NCBI RefSeq assembly: GCF_003443895.1 | Contig: NZ_QQOA01000003.1 | Coordinates: 248,001-312,000 of the forward strand | Reading direction: 5' to 3' | Source of the DNA: Paraburkholderia phosphatilytica | GTDB taxonomy: Bacteria; Pseudomonadota; Gammaproteobacteria; Burkholderiales; Burkholderiaceae | Length of the DNA stretch: 64,000 bases | Shown: positions 35,650 to 46,507 of the stretch, one piece after another | Layout of the letters: each line of letters opens with the position of its first letter | How positions within the stretch are numbered: position 1 is the first letter of the stretch | The notes under the pieces: generated by a model | Database searches by the model: none | Told to the model about the DNA's origin: nothing | What the model saw: the letters and a program-made list of their open reading frames with translations, nothing else | Translations under genes and position numbers: made by a program

Positions 35650-36588
35650 TCAATCCGCCCGGGCCGCCACGCGCCGCCGGTCGAAATAGAACGACAGCCC
35701 GACGCTCGCGAGGATCAGCCCGGTGGCGATCACCGTCCATCGCGTGACCGGCTCGCCGAGCAGCAGCGCGCCGATCGCGACCGCGACGATCGGATTCACG
35801 TACATGCAGCTGCTCGCGATGATCGGGCTCGTGTGACGAATCAGGTAACCGTACGCGACGTACGCGGCCATCGTGCCGATCAGCACGAGATACAGGAACG
35901 CGAACGCGGGGCCGAACGCCAGATCGCTCATCCGCTCGCCGAGCAGCCACGCGAGCAGGGTCGAAAGGCCGCCGCCCAGCCCGACCTGCAGCGATGTCGA
36001 CATGAACAGGTCGGACGGCATTCTGAGCCGCCCGGCCAGATGCGCGCCGCCCGCCCAGAACAGCGCGCCGCCGAGAATCGCGAGCGTGCCGCCCGCCGAA
36101 CTCGCGGACGAATCGCCGTGATTGAGCGCGACGATGCCGACCAGCCCCAGCGCAACGGCGCTCCACTCCGCCTTCGTGATCTGCCGCCCCGCCACCGCCG
36201 CGATCACGGTCGCGAACAGCGGCACGGTGGCCACCATCACCGCGGCCATGCCGGTGCCGACGGTCCGCATGCCGAACGCGAGCAGGCCGCTCGACAGCCC
36301 GACCAGCATCGTGCCGACCATCGCCGCGTTGCGCACTTCGAGCAGCGTCGGCCATGCGTTGGGCTTGCGGCGAACCGCGAACACGAAGAGGCCGATGCCC
36401 GCGAAAAGGTTGCGCAAGCCGGACAGCAACAGCGGCGGAAACGAGCCGAGCGCGACGTGCACGCCCATGTAGGTCGAGCCCCACACGAAATACACGACCG
36501 CGAGCGACAGCGCGACGCGGCCGCTGCGGGTCTTCGGCAGACGGATCGGGAACCGGCGCGGCAGACGGTCGAAAAACGGCGAGTTCAT
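35650..36588 (-). CDS. EamA-family (DMT) exporter, YedA-like
   Basis: 312 aa with ten membrane segments as two EamA repeats. TM1 carries YFVWGSTYMGVHVALGSFPPLLLSG-type sequence (pattern 'WGSTY'), typical of the drug/metabolite transporter family RhaT/YedA branch. The second repeat starts near GTLAILGGALFWAGGAHLAG. Substrate unknown; the family exports amino acids or metabolites. It is flanked by gaps of 167 and 321 bp, so it stands alone. Confidence 0.85.
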   Translation of the reverse strand: MNSPFFDRLPRRFPIRLPKTRSGRVALSLAVVYFVWGSTYMGVHVALGSFPPLLLSGLRNLFAGIGLFVFAVRRKPNAWPTLLEVRNAAMVGTMLVGLSSGLLAFGMRTVGTGMAAVMVATVPLFATVIAAVAGRQITKAEWSAVALGLVGIVALNHGDSSASSAGGTLAILGGALFWAGGAHLAGRLRMPSDLFMSTSLQVGLGGGLSTLLAWLLGERMSDLAFGPAFAFLYLVLIGTMAAYVAYGYLIRHTSPIIASSCMYVNPIVAVAIGALLLGEPVTRWTVIATGLILASVGLSFYFDRRRVAARAD

Positions 36589-36909
36589 CGGCGCGGCCCG
36601 CCTGCAACGACAGGAGCCGCGGAGAAACCGGTGGCGGGAAAGCGGGTGGCAGGGATGCGGCGCGGGCGCAGCAAACGGACTGCACGCAGGCGAGCGAAGC
36701 GGAACGACATGATGATGCGGGGAGCAGGAAGAAACGGAGTGCCGGGCGCCCCGCGCGGCGGGACGAAGCGCGGCGGCTGACCGGCTCTCGCCGGCGCCTG
36801 TTTCGCGCTTCGCAGCATTATGCAGGAAGGAGACCGAAAGCTTGTGGAACCGCGCGCTCCGATGCGCGATGGTGTTGTGTTTCCGTCAGTGCTTGCGGCG
36901 GTGTTTCTG
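36589..36909. other. Intergenic region without a recognised feature
   Basis: 321 bp between the EamA start and the DUF1223 stop. It should contain the EamA promoter. GC-rich open frames cross it on both strands but none has an RBS or family character. No strong hairpin was seen. Confidence 0.4.
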
Positions 36910-37851
36910 TCAGTGGCAGGCGCCTGGTTCGATGGGAAGCTCGGCGGCCTGCTCGACCTCGCCGGTCGACGCGCGTTCCACGAACGCGACGACACCGAAG
37001 CGCGCGGCCTCGCCGGCAGCGGGCGCGCTGGCGTTGGCGTTGGCATTGGCACCAGCGTCCGCGGCGAGCTTCACCGCCTGTGCGATGCGCGCCTGACCGT
37101 CGACAATCGGCACCGGCCCGATCCATTGCCGCACCACCCGCTCGTGATGCAGCGTCGCGCCCCGGTTCTCGCCGGCCTTCACCTGCGACACGAGCGCGTT
37201 CTCGTATACCGCGACATAGGCCTGCCAGTCGCGCGGTGTCGGTGCCTGGGTTTGCGTCGACGTCTGCACCGGTCTGCGGCTCACGAAGCGCGCGTCGATC
37301 ACGAGATCTCCGGCGCCTTGCGGAGCAAGCGTGATCGTAATGTCTGCCGGTGAAGGCTCGGCGACGATCTCCCGCACGCGCGCCGCGAAGCTCGCGGGGT
37401 TCGACCAGCTGCGCATCTCGCGGCCACCGACGAACACTTCGGGCGTGTACACGACGTGGCCGCCCGCGAGCTCGGTCAGCGTCTGCTGGCGCTCGGTGAA
37501 GCGGTGCTGCGCGAAGCGGTCGGTCCAGCCGAGGCCATCCCAGTAGTCGACGTGCAGCGCGAGCGGCACGATCCCCTGCTGCAGCGCGCCGTGTTTCCAC
37601 TGGCCGAGCCAGTCGTCGGCGGGTGGGCAGTCGTTGCAGCCTTCGCTGCTGTAAAGCTCGACGAGCGCGACGCGATGGTCCGTGCTGTGCGCCGTGCACT
37701 GCGGCGCGGCCTGCGCGACTGCGGCCTGGCCGATACAGACGAACGCGGCCAGCAGCGCGAACGTGCCGCCTGCGCGGCGGCTCAAATTGCGCAGGCGGCC
37801 GGACACCACGACCCAGGGTGAGCCACAAAACAGACAAAACGGCTTCGGCAT
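36910..37851 (-). CDS. DUF1223 secreted thioredoxin-like protein
   Basis: 313 aa from ATG 37851 (MPKPFCLFCGSP), with GGGAG seven bases upstream. A signal/anchor segment (FALLAAFVCIGQAAVAQAAP) precedes the DUF1223 domain: VALVELYSSEGCNDCPPADDWL with a CxxC pair like a thioredoxin-fold redox site, LHVDYWDGLGWTDRFA, YTPEVFVGGRE and a long beta C-terminal part. The family is periplasmic and of unproven function; a redox role is inferred from CNDC. The C-terminus contains an Ala/Asn repeat (AGANANANASAPA). Confidence 0.82.
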   Translation of the reverse strand: MPKPFCLFCGSPWVVVSGRLRNLSRRAGGTFALLAAFVCIGQAAVAQAAPQCTAHSTDHRVALVELYSSEGCNDCPPADDWLGQWKHGALQQGIVPLALHVDYWDGLGWTDRFAQHRFTERQQTLTELAGGHVVYTPEVFVGGREMRSWSNPASFAARVREIVAEPSPADITITLAPQGAGDLVIDARFVSRRPVQTSTQTQAPTPRDWQAYVAVYENALVSQVKAGENRGATLHHERVVRQWIGPVPIVDGQARIAQAVKLAADAGANANANASAPAAGEAARFGVVAFVERASTGEVEQAAELPIEPGACH

Positions 37852-37965
37852 GACGAACTCCCGGCAGGACACTGCACGTTGGTCGCAATGCGGCCGCGGC
37901 AATGACAGTGTGAGCCGGAATTTTTCGCGACGCCTGCCCGGGTTGCTCCGGTGGACGAGCGCCGG

Positions 37966-38535
37966 TCAGTTGTAGCTGACCACCACCGTGACGGGCGCCG
38001 TCGGCCGCACCGCGCCGGTCGCGGGTCCGAGCGACAGCACGCCGCCCCGCGCGCCGACGTGATACGCGCCGGTACGGTCGGCAGCCACTGCACGACCGGT
38101 CGCATCGGCAAAGCGTCCCGCAACCTCGTGCTGCGCGAGCCCCGCGGGCGAAGTCACTGCGACTGTAGCCTGCGGCTCGCCGCCCGGCGGCGTCGCGAAC
38201 GTGACGGACGCGCTCGGACCCGACGCATTCGCGCGCGTCGCGAACGCGCCGCCCACCGGCGTCGCCGCGCCCGACTGCACGCCGATGTCGAACGGCGGCG
38301 CGACGATCGCGCCCGTGAACGTGATCGTGCCGCCGATCGGCGCCGCAACCGCGCCGCTGCTGGCCGCGAGGACTCTGCCCGAGGTGAACGCGCTGCTACA
38401 CGCGATGGCCGCGAACGCGAGCCCGACGGCCAACCTCGACGCGACGCCGCCGCGCAAAGTGCCAATGACGCCGAACGATGCTTCCGGCGAACCGAACGAT
38501 GCTTCCTGCGAAAGCTGAATGCGTTTTGAAATCAA
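37966..38535 (-). CDS. Secreted pilin-like beta-sandwich protein
   Basis: 189 aa from TTG 38535, chosen because GGAGGAG lies six bases upstream and no ATG is in frame near it. A signal peptide (RLAVGLAFAAIACSSAFTSG) is followed by GGTITFTGAIVAPPFDIGV, the strand pattern of chaperone-usher fimbrial subunits (usually GxIxFxGxIVxxPC, here with no Cys), and a C-terminal TGAVRPTAPVTVVVSYN that could serve as the donor/acceptor strand. No chaperone or usher genes are adjacent. The N-terminal region has a short internal repeat (EASFGSPEASFG). Confidence 0.55.
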   Translation of the reverse strand: MISKRIQLSQEASFGSPEASFGVIGTLRGGVASRLAVGLAFAAIACSSAFTSGRVLAASSGAVAAPIGGTITFTGAIVAPPFDIGVQSGAATPVGGAFATRANASGPSASVTFATPPGGEPQATVAVTSPAGLAQHEVAGRFADATGRAVAADRTGAYHVGARGGVLSLGPATGAVRPTAPVTVVVSYN

Positions 38536-38826
38536 GATGGTCTCCTCCGTGCGACTGAACCCGACCGCCGCGCTGTCACGCTGACACGGCGTCGGCTTGC
38601 CGGCCCGCCAGCGGGCCGCCCAGACCACGCAACGCGGACTGTCGCGACGGGTGCCATCGCCTCAAGGAGCGAGAAACCACCGCAATACGACAATTCGCAA
38701 AATGCGCGATTCGCAATTGAATATAGCCACAGTCGCGTGCGGAAAATTCAGATTTTGCGGCAGGCTCCATCGATCATTGACGGTTTCGTCGTCAATCCGG
38801 CGGTTCGATCCTATTTTCGAGATAAG

Positions 38827-38856
38827 TTGCCAGACGGCGTCGCGCCGGTGTATCGT
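38827..38856 (+). promoter_or_regulatory. Candidate sigma-70 promoter for thiC
   Basis: TTGCCA (38827-38832) and TATCGT (38851-38856), 18 bp apart, lie just upstream of the TPP aptamer, giving a start point a few bases before it. Confidence 0.4.
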
Positions 38857-38866
38857 GTCGCTGCTA

Positions 38867-41019
<2,153 letters not shown>

Positions 41020-41089
41020 GCCGCCACGACCGGCTGGGTGGCCGGCGTTCGCGCCGGCCGCGTGGCGCCGCACCGCTCGATCGCTTCGA

Positions 41090-41126
41090 AGCCCGTCCGC
41101 CGGTCCCCCGGCGCGGCGGGCTTTTT
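41090..41126 (+). terminator. Rho-independent terminator of thiC
   Basis: AGCCCG...CCGCCGG pairs with CCGGCG...GGCGGGCT, followed by TTTTT. A separate perfect 8-bp stem with a TTCG tetraloop (41040-41059) lies between it and the thiC stop. Confidence 0.8.
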
Positions 41127-41271
41127 CACGTGGGCAGCCAGCTGCAACAGACGGAAACATCGAAGCCCGCGAAGCGCGTCCGCCTGTAACCTGGCGCGCC
41201 GCGCTTCGGCGTATGCTGGTTCGATCCACACCGCGCCCATCGCCGCGCGGGGCAAGACTGGAGAGCGAGCC

Positions 41272-41727
41272 ATGAAGATCCGCCTGACCGATCGAAACGC
41301 GCCGCCGCGCATCGCCCTTCCCCGTGCGTCATGGACGGCCGCGGCCGTCGCGCTGCTGGCGCTGTCGGGGTGCTATTACTATCCGTACGGCTACTACCCG
41401 TACGGTTATTCGCCGTACACCACGACGACCGTTGCGGCGTCATCGACTCGCGTCGTCACCCCGGTCGACAACGCATCGCCTTATGCGCCGCCGCGCGGCG
41501 TGCAACCGCCCCCGCCCGTTGCGACGCAGACTTACGTCGCGCCAGCGCAGGCTCCGGTCTACGCGATGTCGAACTACTACAACTATCCGGCCTACTCCGC
41601 GTGGCCCGCGTATTACGACGCCTGGCCCGGCTGGTGGGGCGGCTGGGGCTGGGGCGGCGGCTGGTGCTGCGGCGCCGTAGGCGTCGGCTTCCATTGGGGC
41701 GGCGGCCACGGTCACTGGCATCGCTGA
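41272..41727 (+). CDS. Tyr/Pro/Gly/Trp-rich lipoprotein
   Basis: 151 aa from ATG 41272. An N-terminal basic region and hydrophobic stretch end in a lipobox, LALSGC, immediately followed by YYYPYGYYPYGYSPY. The middle is Pro/Gln/Val-rich and the C-terminus is Gly/Trp/His-rich (GWWGGWGWGGGWCCGAVG, then FHWGGGHGHWHR). This is the look of small Burkholderia outer-membrane lipoproteins with no known role; the His-rich tail might bind metal. It has its own gap upstream containing the thiC terminator. Confidence 0.65.
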   Translation: MKIRLTDRNAPPRIALPRASWTAAAVALLALSGCYYYPYGYYPYGYSPYTTTTVAASSTRVVTPVDNASPYAPPRGVQPPPPVATQTYVAPAQAPVYAMSNYYNYPAYSAWPAYYDAWPGWWGGWGWGGGWCCGAVGVGFHWGGGHGHWHR

Positions 41728-41962
41728 GCAGCACCCGTCGCGCCTGTCCCGCCCGGTCCGTCCCGCGTAGTTTCCCCGCTTGACGCCGGGCGCGGTCCCT
41801 CTATGCTGACGAATGTCATAAACGCTGAAATCAGCCCGTCTCGACAGCTGTACGTTGTCCGCGCGGTCAGCTTTATCGGACGCCTCGTCCCGCCTCCGCG
41901 CATGCCGTTCGCCGCACCACCGGCGCATCCGGGTCCATCGGGGCAGCAAGACATCGGGCTCC
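41728..41962. other. Intergenic region upstream of lldP
   Basis: No gene. It contains ordinary GC-rich sequence with no tRNA or long repeat; together with the repeats that follow it must hold the lldP promoter. Confidence 0.35.
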
Positions 41963-42018
41963 TGCGCCGTTTCGAATCATCGGGTCGACCCGCCTCATGG
42001 CGAGTGCGCCGTTTCGAA
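41963..42018. promoter_or_regulatory. Twin 14-bp direct repeats before lldP
   Basis: TGCGCCGTTTCGAA occurs twice, at 41963-41976 and 42005-42018, 42 bp apart (about four helical turns, same DNA face), each with a TTCGAA palindromic end. They lie just upstream of the lactate permease RBS and look like tandem sites for a regulator. Confidence 0.5.
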
Positions 42019-42043
42019 CAATAAACGCATCGCAGGAGACACC

Positions 42044-43642
42044 ATGTTCCATCAGCTACTCACGCCGATCGGCAATTCCCTGTTGCTATCTTTCATCGTG
42101 GCCGCGCTGCCGATCATCACCGTGCTCGCGCTGCTCGGCTGGCTGCGACGGCCCGCGTGGCAGGCGTCGCTCGCCGGCCTCGTGGTCGGGCTCGTCGTCG
42201 CGATCGTCGGCTGGCAGTTTCCGGTCGGCCTCGCGATCGACTCGGTCGCCGCGGGCGTCGTCTTCGCGATCTGGCCGGTCATGTGGATCGTGTTCACCGC
42301 GATCCTGCTCTACAACATCGCGCAGCGCACCGAGCGCTTCGCCGCGTTCCGCATGTGGATGGTCGACAATCTGCCGAACGACCGCCGTATCGTGCTGGTG
42401 GTGGTCGGCTTCTCGTTCGGCGCGCTGCTCGAAGGCATTTCCGGCTTCGGCACACCAGTCGCGATCACCAGTTCGCTTCTGATCCTGCTCGGCTTCCCGA
42501 CGCTCGAGGCGCTCACCTTCACGCTGATCTTCAACACGGCGCCGGTGGCCTTCGGCGCATTGGGCGTGCCGATCACCGTGCTCGGCGCGGTCACCCACCT
42601 GCCGCCCGACGCGCTCGCGAAGATGGTCGGCCGGCAGCTGCCGTTCTTTGCGTTCGCGCTGCCGTTCTACGTGATCGCGGTGTACGCGGGCGTGCGCAAC
42701 ATGCTGAAGATCTGGCCGGTGCTGCTCGTCGCCGGTTTGAGCTTCGCGCTCACGCAGTTCGTCGCGTCCAACTACGTGAACTACAGCCTCACCGACGTGC
42801 TGTCGTCGCTCGTGTCGCTGATCGTGACGATCGGCTTCCTGCGCGTGTGGAAGCCCGTGGCGGACCCGGCGTTCGCGATCAACATCGATCGCGTGAACGA
42901 GGTGCGCGGCAAGATCGGCGGCGGCCAGGGCTGGTACCCGTGGCTGATCGTGTCGGTGGTCGTGATCGTGTGGACCGTCGCGAAGATCTTCGCGATCGGC
43001 GACGTCAAGGTGCCGTGGCCGGGTCTCGACAAGGCCGTGTACATCACGCTGTACAACACGCCGTACGGCGCGATCTGGGACTTCCAGCCGCTCGCGACGG
43101 GCACTGCGATCCTCGTCGCGTGCATCATCACGGGCTTCGTCACGCGCATCAGCGTCCGCGAGTTCGGCTGCGCGATCGTCGACACGTGGGTGCAGACGCG
43201 CATCGCGATCCTGACCGTCGCGACGATCGTCGGTCTCGCGTACCTGATGAACTACTCGGGCCTCAACTACACGCTGGGCCTCGGGGTCGCGTCGGTCGGC
43301 TCGGTCTTTCCGCTGGTGTCGGCGTTCCTCGGCTGGGTCGCGGTGTTCCTGTCGGGCAGCGATACGTCGGGCAATGCGCTGTTCGGCAACCTGCAGGTGG
43401 TCGCCGCGAAGCAGCTGAACCTGAACCCGGTGCTGATGGCCGCGACCAATTCGTCGGGCGGCGTGATGGGCAAGATGATCTCGCCGCAGAACATCTCGAC
43501 CGGCGTCGCGACGACCGAGCTCAAGGGCAAGGAAGGTTACGTGTTCGCGAAGACCTTCAAGCACTCGATCCTGCTGACCGTGGTGCTCGGCGTGCTCGTG
43601 TGGCTGCAGCAGCACGTGCTGACGGGGATGATCCCGCACTGA
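42044..43642 (+). CDS. lldP: L-lactate permease
   Basis: 532 aa, ATG with AGGAGA upstream. LctP-family proton/lactate (and glycolate) symporter with 12 or more membrane helices. Signature segments: ALLEGISGFGTPVAITSSLL, FNTAPVAFGALGVPI and LSGSDTSGNALFGNLQ plus AATNSSGGVMGKMISPQNI, all conserved in E. coli LldP. No lactate dehydrogenase gene is adjacent, so regulation by nearby sites (twin repeats upstream) rather than an operon partner is suggested. A hairpin-rich region follows. Confidence 0.93.
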   Translation: MFHQLLTPIGNSLLLSFIVAALPIITVLALLGWLRRPAWQASLAGLVVGLVVAIVGWQFPVGLAIDSVAAGVVFAIWPVMWIVFTAILLYNIAQRTERFAAFRMWMVDNLPNDRRIVLVVVGFSFGALLEGISGFGTPVAITSSLLILLGFPTLEALTFTLIFNTAPVAFGALGVPITVLGAVTHLPPDALAKMVGRQLPFFAFALPFYVIAVYAGVRNMLKIWPVLLVAGLSFALTQFVASNYVNYSLTDVLSSLVSLIVTIGFLRVWKPVADPAFAINIDRVNEVRGKIGGGQGWYPWLIVSVVVIVWTVAKIFAIGDVKVPWPGLDKAVYITLYNTPYGAIWDFQPLATGTAILVACIITGFVTRISVREFGCAIVDTWVQTRIAILTVATIVGLAYLMNYSGLNYTLGLGVASVGSVFPLVSAFLGWVAVFLSGSDTSGNALFGNLQVVAAKQLNLNPVLMAATNSSGGVMGKMISPQNISTGVATTELKGKEGYVFAKTFKHSILLTVVLGVLVWLQQHVLTGMIPH

Positions 43643-43662
43643 GCGCGCGGTTTGAGCGCGCA

Positions 43663-43699
43663 CAAAAAATAGCCCGCGCTCCACTTGGGGAGCGCGGGC
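43663..43699 (-). terminator. Strong hairpin with U-tract on the minus strand
   Basis: 11-bp perfect stem GCCCGCGCTCC/GGAGCGCGGGC with a 6-nt loop; on the minus strand it is followed by TATTTTTT. It can also stop lldP transcripts from the plus strand as a hairpin, though no U-tract follows there. Confidence 0.7.
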
Positions 43700-43939
43700 G
43701 AAACCGTCGCCCTACGAGGATAGGCGACGGGGCCACCGGAACCCGCGGCGGGCTGCCTGCTGCTGCGTCTCAACCGGCCGCGGGCGTGCTTCGGGCATGA
43801 CGCCGCCTCACTCGAGGCGGCGCCCGTCATCGTCGATCAGGAACATGCGAGTAGTCGGCCGGGAGGCTGCGCCAGGCTTGATCTGGCGTGCCTTCCCCGC
43901 GTTGACGGCCTGTTCGGTGCACGGTTTAAAGCACCGAAC
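43664..43939 (-). ncRNA. Hairpin-rich region, candidate minus-strand RNA
   Basis: Five perfect or near-perfect hairpins are packed into 270 bp: 43912-43920/43931-43939 (GTTCGGTGC), 43870-43875/43883-43888 (CGCCAG), 43801-43809/43814-43822 (CGCCGCCTC), 43704-43711/43723-43730 (CCGTCGCC) and 43672-43682/43689-43699 (GCCCGCGCTCC). Read on the minus strand the last is followed by an A then six T, an intrinsic terminator. The same strand also has a 76-codon open frame (44038-43811) with no usable start codon before its last dozen residues. It is either a structured RNA or a decayed gene; I recognise neither. Confidence 0.4.
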
Positions 43940-44076
43940 ATGCCAAGGTCGAAAATTGCGGACGATGCCCCGCAACTCGTTGATCTCAATGGAATCAGCT
44001 GATTCGCCAGGCAGTTCGAAGCGCTGCTGGCCGAAACGTTACGGGTAACGTCACGGGCGACGTCACGTTACGTCGG

Positions 44077-44232
44077 TCACCGGCGGACCGGCCAGCCGCG
44101 GCGGCGCTCGAAACGCTGGCGGCGCGGCGCGCGCCGTTCGTCGTTCTGCGTGGACAGGACCGCGCCGCACAGCAACGCCAGCACGATCAAGCTCACGGCC
44201 CACATCCAGTAAGGAATCATCAGGTCGGACAC
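44077..44232 (-). CDS. Small single-helix membrane protein
   Basis: 51 aa from GTG 44232, which has GGAGG five bases upstream; the internal ATG four codons later lacks an RBS at proper distance. One membrane helix, YWMWAVSLIVLALLCGAVLS, is followed by a strongly basic tail (RRAPRRQRFERRRGWPVRR). No family recognised. It lies between the structured region and bamC and has no operon partner. Confidence 0.5.
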   Translation of the reverse strand: MSDLMIPYWMWAVSLIVLALLCGAVLSTQNDERRAPRRQRFERRRGWPVRR

Positions 44233-44339
44233 GGTCGCCTCCGTCGCGAACGGGCGTTTGAGCCCTGTATTCGCAAAGTAGCAAGACATGCGCCCGGCCC
44301 AGGCGCGATGGATGGGTCCGATGGTTGCGGCGCACCATG

Positions 44340-44372
44340 AAAAAAACCCGCCTGTCGCGACCGACAGGCGGG
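44340..44372 (-). terminator. Terminator of bamC
   Basis: CCCGCCTGTCG (44347-44357) and CGACAGGCGGG (44362-44372) form a perfect 11-bp stem with a 4-nt loop; on the minus strand it is followed by seven T. It sits 41 bp past the bamC stop. TTT on the plus side makes it weakly bidirectional. Confidence 0.85.
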
Positions 44373-44412
44373 TTTCAGAGGAAGCAGCGAAGCGGCTCGC
44401 GGCCGCCCGCGA

Positions 44413-45639
44413 TCAGTGCAGCTGGTCGATCACGAGCGCCATGATTTCGCGCGCCGGACGCGACGTGTCGACCTTGCCGCTGTCGTCGACCACCGCGATG
44501 CGGGTCTGCTGCTGCGTCACCGCGCGCACGTTCACACGATAGGTCTTCGCGACCTTCTCCTTGCGGCCGTGGAACACCTGGTTCCAGAAGCCCTGCTCGG
44601 CCGAGGTCATGTCCTGCGGGTCCACGTAGCGCACGAAGTAGATGCCGCGCTGGCGGTCGCGGTCGTCCACCGTGAAGTTGCTGCGATCGAGCGCGATGCC
44701 CACGCGCACCCACGCGCGGTCGTACGGCTCGCCGAGCGTGAGTTCGTCCTGCGTGTATTGCGCCGACGTGTTGCCGCCCGGGCCGGACGGCGGCGGCGTC
44801 TGCGCGCTGAGCACGACGTTCTGCGCGGCCGTTGCGGCCGCAGCCGATTTCTGGCTCGCGCTCGCGGCTGCCGCCGGAGCCGTCTGCGCGCCGGCAGGCG
44901 ACAGGCCGGCCGCGTCGGCCGTCATGTCGCCACGCGACTGCGCGGTCCCGATCGACACTTCGAGGCGCTTCAGGTATTCGGTTTCGAGTGCCGGATCGTT
45001 CGGCTTCGGCACCCACGTGCTGCTGTCGTTGTTCGTGCCGTTCAGCTGTTCGGTCAGGCCTTTCTGGCTGATGAACACGTACGTGCCGCCGTTCGGCGCC
45101 GCTTCCAGACGCGTGCGGTACTTGTTGCGTTCGGCCGTGGTGTACGAATTGCCCATCGCCTTCTGCAGCGTGTTGCGGATCAGGCCTTCGTTGATCTGCG
45201 GGTGGGTTTCGTTCCAGTCGGTTTCCATCACGTGCTGGTCGCGCTGGTCGACCACCAGCAGGAAGCCCTGCTCCTGCCAGAAGCGGCGCACCTGGGGCCA
45301 GACATCGTCCGGCGAACGGTTGTCGATCACGAGCCAGCTTTCGGTGCCGTCGCGCTGGATGTGCATGCCTGCCACGGCTGGCAGCACCGGATTGCCGGCG
45401 GGCGCGGCCTGCTGCGTCTGTTGCAGCGTGGACAGCGAGGCCTGGCCGCCCTGCGGCGGCAGCGAACGCTGATCCGACGCTTCATCGAGCAGGTTCGGCG
45501 GCACGGCCAGCGAGGCCTGCTTGGACTTCTGGTCGCTCCGGTAGTCGATTTTGGTGGGCGACGACGTACCGCAGCCGGCGACCAGGCCGCCTGCCAACAG
45601 CATGACGGCAAGCCGCGAGGTGAGACGAAGATCAGTCAT
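44413..45639 (-). CDS. bamC: Outer membrane assembly factor BamC (NlpB)
   Basis: 408 aa. Lipoprotein signal with lipobox LVAGCG, then the unstructured N-terminal KIDYRSDQKSKQASLAVPP segment that contacts BamD in the known complex. Two helix-grip domains follow (LVIDNRSPDDVWPQVRRFW ... VFISQKGLTEQ; and LTLGEPYDRAWVRVGIALDR ... YFVRYVDPQD ... TRIAVVDDSG), joined by an Ala/Ser/Gln-rich linker. BamC is the accessory lipoprotein of the BAM beta-barrel insertion machine. No dapA is present upstream within the window; a 343-bp gap precedes it, so it has its own promoter here. Confidence 0.9.
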   Translation of the reverse strand: MTDLRLTSRLAVMLLAGGLVAGCGTSSPTKIDYRSDQKSKQASLAVPPNLLDEASDQRSLPPQGGQASLSTLQQTQQAAPAGNPVLPAVAGMHIQRDGTESWLVIDNRSPDDVWPQVRRFWQEQGFLLVVDQRDQHVMETDWNETHPQINEGLIRNTLQKAMGNSYTTAERNKYRTRLEAAPNGGTYVFISQKGLTEQLNGTNNDSSTWVPKPNDPALETEYLKRLEVSIGTAQSRGDMTADAAGLSPAGAQTAPAAAASASQKSAAAATAAQNVVLSAQTPPPSGPGGNTSAQYTQDELTLGEPYDRAWVRVGIALDRSNFTVDDRDRQRGIYFVRYVDPQDMTSAEQGFWNQVFHGRKEKVAKTYRVNVRAVTQQQTRIAVVDDSGKVDTSRPAREIMALVIDQLH

Positions 45640-45982
45640 GTTCGGGGAATCCTTCCACTAGGCCACGGCAGTTTCCATGGATCAACCCGCTATTTTACCG
45701 ATGCCGGGAGGCGCTGTGCAAAAACCGCGGAGTCGGGTTACGGCGCGCGTAAGGACCCGCGGCGTCCGTCGCGCGTGGATTTAACTATTCGCCACCAAGT
45801 GCGGAACGCGCGCGGTCCGCGGGAAGTGCGCACAAACGGCTGATTCACAACGACATTTCTATTCACTACCAAGATCTTTCTTAAGCTTGAACGGAAAGTA
45901 CGGAAGCCTCCGGAGGCATCGGCGCACGCTCCGGTGATATCTTGAAAAACATTCGAATCGCTCCAGCCACCTGCTCCCATCG
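45640..45982. other. Divergent promoter region bamC / DUF2844
   Basis: No gene. Contains a 12-bp palindrome GCCTCCGGAGGC near 45908 and more AT-rich stretches around 45850-45890 and 45940-45960, where promoters for the divergent genes are expected. Confidence 0.4.
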
Positions 45983-46480
45983 ATGAAAACCGTCCGTCTT
46001 TTCGCGTCCTGGGTTTCCGTATTTTATTTCGGCATACTGATTAATCAGGCGTGCGCGCAGCTCGGCGGTTTGGCGCTGCCATCCGCGCCCTATTCGTCAA
46101 TCCAGTCTGCATCCGCGTCGATACCCGGCGTCGTGCGGCACGCGGCGTTCAACGGCGCCGCCGTCGTCCGCAACGTGATCGATGACGGCGGCACGTCGAT
46201 CGCCGAGTACGCCGACAGCACGGGCCGCATCTTCGCGTACACGTGGCACGGCCCGACGATGCCCGATCTGCGTGCGCTTCTTGGCGACTATCTCGGCGCG
46301 TATCGCGCGGGTGCCAGCGAACAGGCGAGCGCCGCGCCGCTGACGGCGAGCCTGCATGCATCGCGCGTCCAGGCAGGCGACGTGATCGTCGAAACCGGCG
46401 GACGGATGCGCGCGTATACCGGCCGCGCGTGGCTGCCCGCCGCGCTGCCGCCCGGCATCACGCCAGCCGACCTGCGCTGA
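45983..46480 (+). CDS. DUF2844 secreted protein
   Basis: 165 aa. Signal peptide (ASWVSVFYFGILINQACAQL) followed by the DUF2844 domain: GVVRHAAFNG, GGTSIAEYADSTGRIFAYTWHGPTMPDL and LLGDYLGAYRAG, then VETGGRMRAYTGRAWLPAALPPG. The family is found almost only next to DUF3443 in Burkholderia and relatives. The DUF3443 gene starts 27 bp downstream, so the two are an operon. Role unknown; the pairing suggests a partner or substrate/inhibitor for DUF3443. Confidence 0.88.
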   Translation: MKTVRLFASWVSVFYFGILINQACAQLGGLALPSAPYSSIQSASASIPGVVRHAAFNGAAVVRNVIDDGGTSIAEYADSTGRIFAYTWHGPTMPDLRALLGDYLGAYRAGASEQASAAPLTASLHASRVQAGDVIVETGGRMRAYTGRAWLPAALPPGITPADLR

Positions 46481-46507
46481 GCCATCCGCACCGACAGGAG
46501 AAAGACG

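Noticed and set aside
43797-44048. Plus-strand 83-codon frame after lldP
   Set aside because: No RBS or family character; it runs through the hairpins and the composition looks random.
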